This document shows positions 36,625 through 49,300 of a DNA stretch of 64,000 bases, one piece after another; positions within the stretch are counted from its first letter, which is position 1; every line of letters begins with the position of its first letter. Origin of the DNA: Dioscorea cayenensis subsp. rotundata (lineage: Eukaryota > Streptophyta > Magnoliopsida > Dioscoreales > Dioscoreaceae). Below the pieces are notes generated by a model, which saw only the letters and a list, made by a program, of their open reading frames with translations, was not told the DNA's origin and made no database searches. The position numbers were made by a program, and so were the translations under genes. The stretch lies in the NCBI RefSeq assembly GCF_009730915.1, contig NC_052491.1:1660908-1724907 (forward strand). Direction: 5' to 3'.

Positions 36625-37785
36625 TGTTAGTTCCTCCGGTGTGGTTTGTGGGTATTAAGTAACACTTAAGCACTCATAGAAGTCTCACACAAACCAATAA
36701 AGAAAAAGCACACAAACAAACACAAGGAGACACACAACGTTGGTAACCCAGTTCGGCGTCCACTCGCCTACGTCTGGGGGGCCAAGCCCGGAGATAAATA
36801 ATCCACTAAAAGAGGTAAAAATAGATGAGTACAAACACTTGTCACTCACACTCTCAACAATAAAGATCACTACCCTCTCTAGATTATTTGGTGCTCACAC
36901 ACTCTACTCCAAGAGTCACTCAAGAGTCACACCTACAATCTACAAGCAAGATAGCTTATATAGACGCCTCAACGTCCCAAATATAGCACATACCTCTTTT
37001 TAGAATCTCCATGGCTACTAATTTAAAACACACGAAATTAGTCTGTACGAACTCCCTGTTGTAACATGAATTACAACATAGTCCCTCGACTGACTGACTT
37101 GATCGAGTTACGTTACGTTGCGGACGACCTCAAGACCCATCAACCTCCCGGTCATGCTTAGTCCGAGTCGATGCAGCCATATCTCCCGATCTAGACTGCC
37201 GGCAACTAGCCTACCTCCTCAGTTCCTTATCACGCAATCCCCTCGCAAGGGGCGCACGTCCTTGTGCGTCTTCATGAAACTTGCCAAACTTAGTCTTTAA
37301 TTCACCTAAATTTGGTCTTCAAAGATTCTCCAAACTTGATCTTCAATTCACCCAAGTTTGGTCCTCAAATCTTGCCTTTAATAGACTTCAATGATTCTCA
37401 TCAAGGATTCTTCAAATCATATCTTCATTCACACCATGAATAGATATTTCTTTAATTAAGCTCCACCATATTTAGTCTTCAATCATATCTCTCTAAGTAT
37501 GGTCTTGATATGATCTTGTCTTCAAAATGTAATGCATTGCCAAAAATAACTCCACCAAGATCTTTAAGATAGCTTCACCATGATCTTCAAGATATTTGGC
37601 TCCATGTTAGAGACTTACTAAAAATAGCTCCATCAAGATCTTCAAGATGTTTGCCTTGTACTCCAAGTCTCCATGCCATGTCACCATGCTTGCCACGTCA
37701 TCAATTATGCCTTGTCACCATGGTTGCCACGTCATCTGCCTTGGTGTCAAATCATGCCAATTTAAATAGTGCGGTTGCACTAACA
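36625..37785 (-). repeat. 5' LTR (right copy)
   Basis: About 1161 bp, TGTTAG...CTAACA. On the minus strand it is followed directly by the tRNA-Met primer-binding site, which identifies it as the 5' LTR. Confidence 0.93.
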
Positions 37786-38570
37786 CTTTTAAATCAAGAT
37801 TGTCAACAATATTTAAATTGAGTTTGAACCGGTTGGAGAAAAAGATGAGAAGGTGAAACAATTATCAGATGAACATAGCAGAGGTTGCTCTGTTCAATGA
37901 TCTTGTTTTCCAAATTGTAAGTCAAGTTATGAGATTAGCAAGGTAATTAATGAAATTTTTAAAGGAGATAACTAAGTTGAAAGGAGAACAGCCAGAAACC
38001 TCACTCATGGAGGTACAACCCCCTAAACCTGTACCTGTTTCTTATAGAGAATGGTAAAATGAATTGGCTTCAAACTAGATATACACTAGCAGACAAAGCA
38101 ATCAGAATTTCAAAGCAATATGAACATATGCTATTTATTCATAGTGGCTTGATGGACACATGACATCCGAACATATGCTATTCTTTTCTTTTCATAGTGG
38201 CTTCACAGAACATGCATTTGGGAAAACATAAAGAAAAAGATACCTGCAAGTTGCAACTTTAGCCCCACTGACAGTGAAAAGAAAAAAAACATATGGTAAG
38301 TTTCATGTTTTTGAAACCTAAGAACTTTGTATTTTTTTTAGGATGATATATGGGATGAAGGAGATCATGGAGATCTTGGAATTCACAAGCATAAGGTGAT
38401 TTTTACTACACGGTCCGAAGATATGTGCGCCCGGATGAAAACAACTGATTGAAAATAGTAAAATGGAATGCTTGAAAACAGATGAAACATGGGATGTTTT
38501 CAGAGAGAAAGTTAATCTAGATATTATTAAGTAGATGAAAGGATAAAAGAAAATAGCAAAGCAATGGGTT
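37786..38570 (+). pseudogene. CC-NBS-LRR gene fragment
   Basis: A decayed paralogue of the NLR exon that starts at 42417. At 37825-38050 it shows a frame like the linker before the NB-ARC (LKGEQPETSLMEVQPPKPVP). After a gap, 38340-38450 encodes DDIWDEGDHGDLGIHKHKVI and FTTRSEDMCARMKT, which are the kinase-2 and RNBS-B motifs. The P-loop region is missing and stops are frequent. Its left end abuts the LTR element, so the original gene may have been cut by that insertion. Confidence 0.75.
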
Positions 38571-39257
38571 GAATTAAATGGTTATTTTAGAGTATTGTTA
38601 ATCCTGATACATCAGGATTATTATGGTATCAGTGTAACAACTAATAATGTTTTGGATGTGTGGTGTGGTGGGGAATCAATTCTTTTCCTTTTCTCTACTC
38701 CTGTCTGCCACTTTTTCCCAACTTTCCTGACTCTAGTCTTAATGTTTCTTTCTTTCAATTTTCATCTCTTCCTTCTTCACAGACAAACGTTCCAGCCATC
38801 CCTGCATCCACCGAAGCACGCTAGCTGAACGTTGATTTTTGAGGAACATGGATCTAGTGAATAATCTGTGTCTTTCACCTTTGTGTTCTTGCATGCAAAG
38901 CTTTGTTACTCGTGAGGACATTAGCTTTGTGTTCCGCACCAAAGAGAAAATTGATGATTTGAAGAACACCATGGAACAACTCTCAGCGAAAAGGAACGAT
39001 ATTAAGAGAGTGCTTGATGATCCTCAGAACAAGGGGAAACTACTTGGCGATGAACTTTAACTCTGGCTTCGCAATGTAAAGCTTCTTCTACCATAACTAT
39101 AGGATGACTTTTTAATTCCTTTTTTTTTTTACTTCTAAATCAAGATAATATATATATATATATATATTATTACATCATAGAATTTTATGTCTGTGCATTT
39201 CAGTTTGCTATAATATAGAAAAAGTAAGTTGCGTTCCTACAAAGATTTCTAATTACA

Positions 39258-42200
39258 CCATTTGAATTATTATTATTATTATTATTATTATTTTTTTTTT
39301 TAGGGAAGAGCTCACAGAGCTGATTTTATTAATATAAAGCAAAAGATACAATGAGTTCAATATTACAAACAACCAAAGAAAAACCAAAACAAAGCAACAA
39401 AGCAAATACAACCAAGAAAAGAAGAAAAAACAAAAGAGATCAAAAGACAAAAACCAAACTTTTACTGAAGGCTAACATAACCCTGAGTCATGGCAAGTCT
39501 CGTTCTTGGAAGAACAGAGTCAGCAAGTGCAAATTGATAGCAAAAGATGCTAGCTTGAATGCCGGGGAGGCCCAAAGCTTAGGAATAACATGCATACAAG
39601 GATGTCCCGCGGTAGACAAGAGAAGGTTGATGTCGAGGACCCAAGTTTGAAGTCTTTGGACAGAGATGTGGTTTGAGGAGAGCGATTTGGCAGCAGCAGG
39701 GGATGTGATGAAAAGATGCCTGATCATGATCCCAGTGTCCACCATGGCTTGAAGAGCAAGGTTGATTGCCAAAAAGTCTGCCTTCGCATGGCTCGTGGCA
39801 TGAATAGGACAAGCACCTGCAACCAACACAGAACAATTAGTGGAAACACAAAAGAAACCAGCACCGCCTACCTCAGATGCCTCACTCCAGAAGCTAGCAA
39901 TGAATAGAAAAGGACCATCATTCATAGTGAAATTGTTAAGGAGCAACAACCACCCAAACTGATCAGCATGAACAAGTGAAAAATCCCTAGCATGGACAAT
40001 AGCCTGAGAAACGATAACCTGACTGGAAACAGAGTAATTCCGAAAAATTTTATCACAAGGATTCTTCCAGATAAACCATGCTGTGGAGGCAACAACAGCT
40101 TTAACATAGGAATTATTAGAAGCACAAATAAGCCACTCTCCAGAACAAAAGCCAGCAGGGAATGAAATAGCAACATTAAGCTTATCCAGGACAAGGCTCC
40201 AAACAAGCTGGGCCTTACAGCAAGTATAAAGTAAATGCTCAATGGATTCATAGGCCAGATTACACATGGCACAGAGGCTGCGGGGACCCAAGTTGATAGC
40301 AAATAAATATTCAGACGTGTTAACTCTACCCTTGAAAGCAAGCCATAAAAAAATTTTGACACGAGGTGCCACGGTTAACCCCCAAAGCTTCTGCCAACCA
40401 ACCCAGCTATCAGCCCCAACCCGGGAACAATTCAAACTCTAATAAACATTAGCCGAAAGACTGCATTTCTGAGCATTATGAGACCAAACCCAATGATTGC
40501 AGTTAGTATCATCAATAGTGGCTAGAGTTGGGAGAAAAGCATCCAAACAATTACCAAACAATAGAGCAAGTTTCTGAAAATCCCAAGCTCCATTGTTACA
40601 GAAATCAGCAACATTCAAGGATACAAGGTCCAAAGACATATTAATGTATGTAGGCTTTAATGAGAAAGGAATTTCAAAAAACCAAGGACGATGCAACAAA
40701 GAAGTTTGATCTGGGTTAACAGAGCTAACTCGCATATTAGATTTTAATATAGAAGCAGAATAGCAGAGCCCCCTGTAAAACCAAGAACAACCCACGCGGG
40801 ATAGGGTCCCTCCAAACATTAAACACACCATATTTAACATGCAAAATATTAACCCAGTAATAGTCATCATCATTGAGATACTTAAAGACATTTTTAGCCA
40901 TAAGGGAATGTTTAGCAAGAACAAGGTTTCTGATTGCAAGACCCCCCTCAGATTTAGGAATGGTGAGTTCATTCCGTAACAACGATGGATGCCCTTTCCA
41001 TTGCTACTCTTGCTCCAAAAGAATCTCCTAACAATTCTATTAATCTCCATTAGGATAGAATCATAGATAGGATAAACTGAGAGATAGTAGATGGGAAGGA
41101 AAAACAAAGAAGAATTAATAAGGACAGCTTTACCAGCAGGGGAAAGCTTGGAATGCATCCATCTAGAGCAATGAGACTTAATATTATCAGTAAGAACATT
41201 AAAGGTTGCTTTAGCCAAACGCTTAGGAGATATAAGGATCCCTAAATATTTAAAAGGAAAGGAGGCAATGAAGGTTTTACCCCAAGAACTCGGCAAACAT
41301 TGCATAAGGAGATAGGATGATAGTCTGAAATGGAGCTAGGATTATCTTTCTTAGGGATAAGGGCAATGAAGGTTTTACCCCAAGAACTCGGCAAAGTAGA
41401 GTTAGTAAAGAAATGATTAATAGCAGCAAAAAGACTATCACCGATGTCAGCCCAGAAAAAATGATAAAACTCAGCAGTAAACCCGTCAGGACCCGGACTC
41501 TTACCCAGAGGTAGGTCAAAGACAGTCAATTGAACCTCCTCCCGAGTAACATTACGAATCAAAAAGTCACAATAAAGAGCCGACAGGTGGGAGAGATCAT
41601 TAGGAAGATCATTCAGAATGCTAGAGAAAGAATCAGAAGAAGAGCTTGACCAGAAATGAGAGTAAAAATTCATAAAAGCATTCTCAATACCAGTGCGATC
41701 AGAAATTAAATTACCAGACATATCTCGTACCTGGGATATGGAATTAAAATGCTTGCGAATACGAGTGACATTATGAAAGAATTTGGAATTATTGTCTCCA
41801 TCACAAACCCAATTCAGATGTGCACGCTAGGCCCATTTTTTGGTGTTTTGTTTCTCGAGAAAAGAGTATCTAGCATACATCTCCTCTAAATGAACCTGGG
41901 ACTCTGCATCAAGAGAGTCAGCCAACTCCAAAGTAGAAATAACATTCTCAGTGCAACGAATGCCAGAATCAAGATTGGTTAGACCAGTTTTACACCAATT
42001 CAAAATATTAGAGCGGGAACGAGATAATAGATGAGTAAAGGAATAAAGAGGGTTACCATTAGGAGAGAACTCCCAAGCCCTGCGGATTGCCAAATGACAA
42101 CCAACATAATCCAACCAATAATTATTAAAACAAAAAGGACTACGAGTATAACTATTAGCATATCTAATAAAAAGCAAAAGAGGGGCATGGTCAGAAAAAA

Positions 42201-42404
42201 TCTTAGGAAGATGCTTAAGAGTATACGAATGATACTTCGAAGACCAATCCAAATTAATCAATCCTCTATCAAGACGGGCCCAACGCCTAGCCATCCCGGA
42301 TTGCTTATTGCACCAAGTAAACCTAGGACCAGAGAAATGCAAATCGAGGAGCAAAGTGACGGGCCTTACGAGCATAATAGGAATAGGAACCACCCATTTG
42401 AATT
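39258..42404. repeat. 11-bp target-site duplication of LINE A
   Basis: CCATTTGAATT occurs at 39258-39268 and 42394-42404, bracketing the LINE. The right copy is followed by GGTTTTGAACAG, the NLR splice acceptor. Confidence 0.85.
39269..42393 (-). mobile_element. LINE A: 5'-truncated, rearranged L1-type retrotransposon
   Basis: It is inserted antisense in the NLR intron. Reading right to left it starts in the C-terminal part of the endonuclease (SGPRFTWCNKQSGMARRWAR, FSDHAPLLLFI). It continues with the reverse transcriptase N-terminus (LPLGKSPGPDGFTAEFYHFF, ALIPKKDNPSSISDYHPISL), then jumps to the thumb region (YLGILISPKRLAKATFN). The YADD core is missing. The zf-RVT and RNase H-like tail follow (APRVKIFLWLAFKGRVNTSE, ARDFSLVHADQFGWLLLLNN). 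The 3' end is a poly(A)/(TAA)n tail, seen as TTATTATTA...TTTTTTTTT at 39269-39301. The pieces fall in several frames, so this copy is dead. Confidence 0.9.
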
Positions 42405-44471
42405 GGTTTTGAACAGGTTGGAGAAAAGGATAATAAGGTAGATGGGTTATTGGAAAAATATGGCAAAGGTAATTGTGTTGCAGGCTCTTGTTCTCTAAAT
42501 TGTTTTTCAAGGTATAAGATTGGCAGGAATGCATTCAAATTGAAAGAGGAGATAAATCAGTTGAAAGAAGACAACCAGAAATCAAATTTACCAACATACC
42601 ACCGCCAAAACCAGTCCCTGAATCATATAAAATAGTGTGGGAAAAAATCAGGTCCAATGTTGATATTGCTTTCAGTTATCTGGCAGATGAAACAGTTGGT
42701 ATAATTGGCATATGGGGTATGGGGGGTGTAGGCAAGACCACACTCTTGAAAAAAATCAACCAACAATTGTTAGATAATGCAAACATGGGATTTGATCATG
42801 TGCTATTTATTGAAGCTTCACAAAATACTCTGTTGGAAGAAGTTCGGAAACAGATTGCTGAAAGGTTGAATCTGCACCGTGCTGGTAAAGAAGACATCTT
42901 CAATGTTTTAAAAATTAGCAACTTTGTATTGCTCTTGGATAATATATGGGATGAAGTGGGTCTTATTGATCTTGGAATTCCCCATCCATATAGCGACGAT
43001 AATTCCACCAAGCAATATAAACACAAAGTGATTTTCACTACTCAATCTGAAGATGCGTGTGCCAAGATGGGTGCAGGAGAAAATACCATCAAAGTGGAAT
43101 GCTTGGAATCAGATGAAGCATGGGATCTTTTCAAGGACAATGTAAATCTAGCTGTTATTGAGTCAGATGAAAAGTTTAAAGAAATAGCATGGCAGGTGAT
43201 GGAGAAGTGTGGTGGTTTTCCACTTGCTCTGAAAGTGATTGGTAAGGCCATGTCAAACAAAAAATCTGTCCAAGATTGGAAATTTATTTTGAACTCAATA
43301 AAGAATTCAGGCACTGAAGTAGTTCGAGGTGTGCAAGAATCATTACTTCCGATTTTGAAATTCAGTTATGATAATCTAACTAATGATTTGAAGGAGTGTT
43401 TCTTATCTATTTGCATGTTGCGAGGACAACTTAAACATTATATTGTAGAGTTTTTTATGGGATTAGGTTTGATTGGTGATTTTGACAATTTGCAAGAAGT
43501 TTATGGCACAGTAGAAAATATCCTTAAGACTCTAGAGGAATCATGTTTATTGCAGTATTCTGATGATGATTATGGTTTTGTGAGGTTACATGATGTAATT
43601 TATGAGATGGCAGTGTGGATAGCATCAGACTGTGGGATGAATATGAATAAATGGATAGTGAAAGACTTTCACTATCGAGGCACATTTGAAATACCATTAA
43701 TCGATGCAGAGAATTGGAGATTCACGAACCGAATGATTATAATTGGGTTGGAGAAGCTTTTGCCAATTTTGTCTCATCAGTGTTCTGATTTGTTGTGTTT
43801 AATGATAGAATCTAATCCTTATTTCAAAAATATTCCTGAAGGATTTTTCAGACAAATGCCAAATTTGACATATTTGAATCTTTCAGGCACTAATATAGAA
43901 GAGCTTCCAAAGGACATCAAATGTTTGGTTAATTTGCAATACCTAAACATTTCAAACACAAATATCTCACCACTTCCAAAGGAGTTGGTATATTTGAAGA
44001 AATTACAATATTTGATATGCAGCCATTTGAATGGGCTTGGCAAGGTAGACCTGGAAGATCTCTTGTCAAGATTACAGAAGTTGAAGGTCATTGACATATA
44101 TCCATCAGGGTGGGTTGATCTGGAACAGTTAAAGAAATTGAAGAAACATGTCAAAGCCATAGGAATGAGAGTAGTATCAAAAGAGGTTCTCCAACAACTC
44201 TCATGTTTCCCAATGGCTTGGCTTTGTCTATACAATTTGGATATCATCTCTCTTTCATTTGACACTTTAAGTTGCAAAAATCATGGATTCTTGCAGAAAC
44301 TAGAAATTGAATCATGCCCACAGCTTGAGCAGATTATGATGAATGGAAGTGGGAGTCATCTCAAATACCTCTCTATCAGTGATGTCAAAAAACTAGCAAA
44401 CATTATTTGGAAACTCCGCTTTTCACCTTCTCTCAGCTTTCCCTTTTTCCCTTGACTCTGCCCCCCTTGCC

Positions 44472-46228
44472 ATGGCAAGCGGGGGTCATCCTCCTTCCCC
44501 GTCCCTCCTAAGCAAGACCTGGGCAGACGTTGCAGCTGCGGCACAGCGTAAACCCTCGTCGTCCCCTCTAGTGGAAGGCCCGGTTCTTAACAAACTGAAA
44601 GCGAACTCTACGGAGTTCATCCGATTAGACCGTGACACTGTGGCTAGGGCGAGATTGCGCTTCCAAACGGCGTTGTATGGGAAGTTCTTTAGGAAATCTC
44701 CACCATTTGAGCAAGTTAAGGAGATCCTTAGTGCCAAATGGAACGAGCTCGGAGTCTTCCATATTTCAGATCTGCCAAACGGTTATCTGCTGATTAGGTG
44801 CGAAAACCAGGAAGCCATGGATCGCTTGATGTTCGATGGTCCCTGGGCAGTTAACGGAATCATCTTGCAACTATCACCATGGCAACCTTTCTTTGAGCGT
44901 GCCTTCACGAAACTCTCGACAGCAGCCATTTGGGTTCAAATGCATAATCTCCCCGTCGAGCTATGGGACGGGGAGTCATTGGAGACGATATCGGCTCTGT
45001 TTGGTCGTTTACTTAAGATTGACGAGTTTACTTCATCTTTGTCCAGGTCTAAGTACGCCAGATTATGCATTGAAGTCGACCTTGCCAAGCCTTTGAAACA
45101 AGGTTTTTGGATAGGAGATGAAGATCACCGTGTTTTTGTAGTGGTGCTTTACGAGCGTTTGCAAACTTTCTGTTACAAATGTGGGATACCAACAATTGCA
45201 ACCGCCGGAGTTCTGCAGGCGTTGAACATCCCTCTCCACCCCTTTGCAATGACCTGCATGGTCGACAAAGGCAGGAGTTCAGGGAGGGTTCCGTCCCTAT
45301 GAACGAGGCTATGGAGGCAGAGTTGGATCCAGGGACTGCGAGCGGTGTGGAAGGGGCTTTGGCTGCTGACGAGCTTCCCCCGACAGACTATGGACCGTGG
45401 ATGCTGGTGACTAGGAGGCGAGGTCGCGGTGGAGGTCGCGGTGGCGCCGGTGGTTCCCGGGGTTCGGGATCACGTGAGGTGCAAGCGAAACCACGTGACC
45501 TTGGCACTCGTCTTTCCAACGTCTCGATACCTGTTGCTACTGCTGCATGCGTGACACGTGGAGGAAGCTCGTTGAGAGGCAGAGGGGGCATGGCCTGTGC
45601 CAGGGGTAACGTCTCCAGGGCTCCCAATGCTGAAACGGCTACTTTTCCAGAAAAGGAGTCTCTCCTCCCGTCCCTAGAAACAGACCCTGATCCTGACACC
45701 ATTTCGGCACCTGGGAAAGAGAAAAGCTCGCCCTCGGTCGTCTCTTTGGCTATGGTGCCCAAGGAGGCTTTGTCCCTTGTGCCTTTCCTGAGTTCCAAGG
45801 ATTCTGATTTGTCTGACACGCTTTTTCAGAACTCTCTTCCTGTCACGTCCAAGGGCAAAGAGAAAATTACTTTGGAGTCTCCGGAACCCCCTGGATGTTC
45901 TCCTATCCTTCGAACTTCCAATCTTTCTTCTGAAGGGCTAGAGGATGGGGGTTCATTGGAGATGCATCAAATGATAGTAGATAGAGTTACTTCAGTGTTA
46001 TTACCCTCAGCCAACAACTCTATTGATTCTGATCAAGTTATGAGTAACTCGGAAGAAGACACAGGTGGATCTTCGGAGGAGGAGGCTCTCATGGAACCTG
46101 ATGACTCGATGACGTTGGTTCAGTACCAGAGCTGTCACCGAAAGGAAGTCTTGTCCAGAAAAATTTCTTCGACTCCGACGACCTCTCACAAAAAAGGGAG
46201 GGTGGTTATAGAGAAGGAAGTGCCTTGA
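44472..46228 (+). pseudogene. LINE B ORF1 (DUF4283 + CCHC zinc knuckle), one frameshift
   Basis: The product is an RNA-binding nucleocapsid-like protein of plant L1s. It starts MASGGHPPSPSLLSKTWADV. The DUF4283 part has FRKSPPFEQVKEILSAKWNE, GYLLIRCENQEAMDRLMFDG, WVQMHNLPVELWDGESLETI and KYARLCIEVDLAKPLKQGFW. The zinc knuckle begins CYKCG at about 45171. Just after it the frame shifts by one base (about 45185), so the HNC half continues in the frame of NNCNRRSSAGVEHP. The C-terminal half is Arg/Gly-rich (RRRGRGGGRGGAGGSRGSGS), then Ser/Glu-rich and disordered, as usual for these proteins. The ORF is much more GC-rich than the surrounding NLR sequence. Confidence 0.85.
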
Positions 46229-46319
46229 GTTTGCTGGTTTTCCATTTCTTTTCTGTTTCAGTTAGCTGATGATTGCTGATATTCTACTGATGGTTCTGGT
46301 GCTCTTTAATATTTGGTTT

Positions 46320-49300
46320 ATCATGTTTACAGATCATACTAAATTTATTTGCTGGAATTGTAGGGGAGTGTCTAGTCGGGATACTACCTCCAGAGTTCTT
46401 CATCTAATGAATAAGTTTAGGCCGACTTTGATTTGCTTAGTGGAGACAAGGACTAATGATGACCGACTTCAGAGGTTCTGTGCTAAGCTCAAATCTTAAT
46501 GGAAATGGGCTGCAATTTTAGCAGAAGGGTTCTCTGGAGGTATAATCATTATATGGAATCATAAATTAGGGTTTGTTACTCCTGTGGTAAGATCCAGGCT
46601 TGCTCTTCATCTGGTTATAACCACTGGTCTTAATATGAATTGGATTATTTCGGCTATTTATAATGCTAACTCTTTTCAAGGTCAAAGGCGCTTGTGGCAT
46701 GAGTTATCTAGTATGAATTCTTTAAACTTACCGTGGATTCTAATGGGAGATTTTAATGCAGTTGTTTCTCAGGAGGAGCATCGTGGTGGTGCCCATTACT
46801 ATTACAGAAGAAAAGCCTTGGCTTTCTCAGAATTTATTGCTGCTAATAATTTGTTGGATATTAATTATGTAGGTTCTCAGTATACCTGGTGCAATAATCA
46901 ACAAGGATTAGCAAGAAGATGGGCCCGTTTGGATCGCTGCCTTGTTAATCCGAGTTGGTCTAACAGTTTCGATGCATGCTTAGTTAAGCACCTCCCAAGG
47001 TTTCTTTCGGATCACTCGCCTATGCTTCTTTCTATTACTCCTCGTATTGGTAATAAGAAGAAAATTTTTCGTTTTGATAACTACTGGTTAGATTATGTGG
47101 GTTGCCATGAAGCTGTAAGGAAAGCATGGTGTTTTACCCCGCATTCTAATCCTATGCATGCAGTTTCCCATCTTTTCTCTCGAACTAGGTACTTGCTACT
47201 AGATTGGAAGGCTAAAGGTTTATGCTCTATAGACTCAGCCATAGAGAAATTGGAGAATTCCATTCTAGAAGTTGAAGAAAAAGAAGGGTTAGGTGATGGT
47301 ATTGACTATTCTCCTCAGTCTCTTTCAATTATGTACAACAATTTATCTGCTTTGCATAGACAAAATAATACTAAATGGGCCCAACGAGCTAGGCTCATGT
47401 GGGTGCAAAATGGTGATAACAACTCTTCTTTTTTCTTTAATTCTGTCCGTTTTGGGAATCATTATAATTCAATTACTAATATCAGTGATTCTAATGGCAT
47501 TCTACATACTGATTAGCCGGGTATCACTTGGACTTTCATTAGTTTTTTCTCAGATCTCTGGACTGATTCGGCTAGGCGGCCGGTTCAAGAGATCATTAGT
47601 GTGCTTCCTGATGATCTCCCTATGGTGTCTTATAGTGAAGGTGAAGCTCTAATAAAAGAAGTTTCAAAGAAAGAAGTCTTTGATGCACTTTTGTCACTTC
47701 CAACTGGTAAGAGCCCGGGCCCTGATGGATTCAATGTTGAATTCTATCGTTTTTACTGGACTGAAATTGGGGACTTAATCTTTGCAGCGATCAGGTATTT
47801 TTTTGAACACTCTGTTATGCCGAACTCTTGGGGTAGAACTTATGTTGCATTGATTCCTAAGAAATCTAATCCTCAATCTCCTGCTGATTTTCGGCCCATT
47901 TCTTTATGCAATGTGTGTTATAAGCTGATCTCAAAAATCCTTGCCAATCGTTTGAAATACATTCTTCCTAATTTGATTGGGAAAGAACAATGTGGGTTTG
48001 TGCATGGTCGTACCCCTTTCGATAATATAATTACCCTTCAAGAAGTGGCCCATTCGATTGATAATGATAACAACCCCCCGAGGATGTTGATTAAGTTAGA
48101 CATTGCTAAATCATATGACACTATGAGTTGGTCTGCAATTCTTGTTACCTTGACTAAAATGGGTTTCCCTGGTAGATGGGTTAGCTGGATTCATACTTGT
48201 ATCAGTAAAGTTTCTTATGCTTTGTTGATCAATAAAACTCCTACTTCTTGGTTTTCTACTAGTAGAGGTATTAGACAAGGTGATCCGATCTCTCCTTACT
48301 TGTTTATTCTTGTAGCTCAAAATCTTACCACTATGCTTAATTATGCTATGAACTCTAATTTGATTCCGGGTTTTGATTCTAGACTGATTCATAATTTCAA
48401 TCATTTGATGTATGCGGATGATCTTATCCTTATTACCGAGGCTTCCCGAAAATCTGCCAGGAATATTAAGAAGTGTTTACTCTTTTATGGGAATGTTACT
48501 GGTCAAAGAATCAATAACTCTAAATCTGAGCTCATTTTTCCTAGTCAGTTTAACAAGCATCTTGCCAACAGAATTACTATGATTATGGATTATAAGGTGG
48601 GTTCCTTCCCTGTTAAATATCTGGGCATTCTTATCTCTCCAAAAAAATTGGCACTCTCTTGTTTCACCTCCATGGTAGACAAGATTGAGAAGTCAGTCAC
48701 TTTTTGGAAGAAGTCCAGAATTTCCCCAGCAGGGAAAACAATCCTTATTAATTCTTCTATTATGACATCTCCTTTATATTACCTCTCTGTTTATCCAGTC
48801 CCCAAAGGAATTCTTGATAGGATAAATAGAGCTGCCAGGACCTTTTTTTGGGCTAAGGATAGCAATCGAAAGGGCATCAACTCAGTCAGTTGGGATGAAA
48901 TAACTCTTAATCGGACTGAGGGGGGTTTGTCAATCAGAAATTTGGAGTCCTCTAAAATCTCTCTTATGGCAAAGAATGTTCTTAGTTTGCTTAACAAAAA
49001 CACTGTTTGGTGGGTTTCTTTATTGGAAGTTAAGTATGGTGCATTTGATATTTGGAAAGGCAATATCCCTGGGAAATGCTCTTGGTTTTATAGAGGTTTG
49101 TTTCGGAATGGTTTGAGCATTAGACCTTTCCTCTGGATGAAAACTATTAACCCAGCCTTGACTAATTTCCTGAATGACCCTTGGTATTTTGAGATTCCTA
49201 TTGCTCTTAAACCTACTTATTTAAATATGAATTTCGACTTTTGAAAAATTTGCGATTTCGATTTTATGGTTGACATTCATTGGGACATTGCTAGATTGCA

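Larger units (their letters stand above)
31065..37785 (-). mobile_element. Non-autonomous copia-like LTR retrotransposon (6.7 kb)
   Basis: Two near-identical LTRs of about 1.16 kb (31065-32233 and 36625-37785) begin TGTTAG and end CTAACA. The element is flanked by the 5-bp duplication CTTTT at 31060-31064 and 37786-37790. The primer-binding site TGGTATCAGAGCC (initiator tRNA-Met type; minus strand, 36610-36622) lies next to the right LTR. A purine tract CCAAAGGGGAGAT lies next to the left LTR, at 32234-32247 on the minus strand. The element therefore reads right to left. The interior encodes gag-like frames with two zinc knuckles and a second ORF group, but I find no protease, integrase, reverse transcriptase or RNase H. 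It should depend on an autonomous partner. Confidence 0.93.

Noticed and set aside
31001..37790. CRISPR-like or bacterial repeat array suggested by the paired repeats
   Set aside because: The repeats are two LTRs of one retrotransposon in a plant genome.
42031..42441. Plus-strand frame of 136 codons, Lys/Arg/Ile-rich
   Set aside because: Antisense shadow of the endonuclease part of LINE A; it runs across the element boundary into the NLR.
45388..45819. Minus-strand frame of 143 codons, Arg/Pro-rich
   Set aside because: Antisense shadow of the GC-rich Gly/Arg region of LINE B ORF1.
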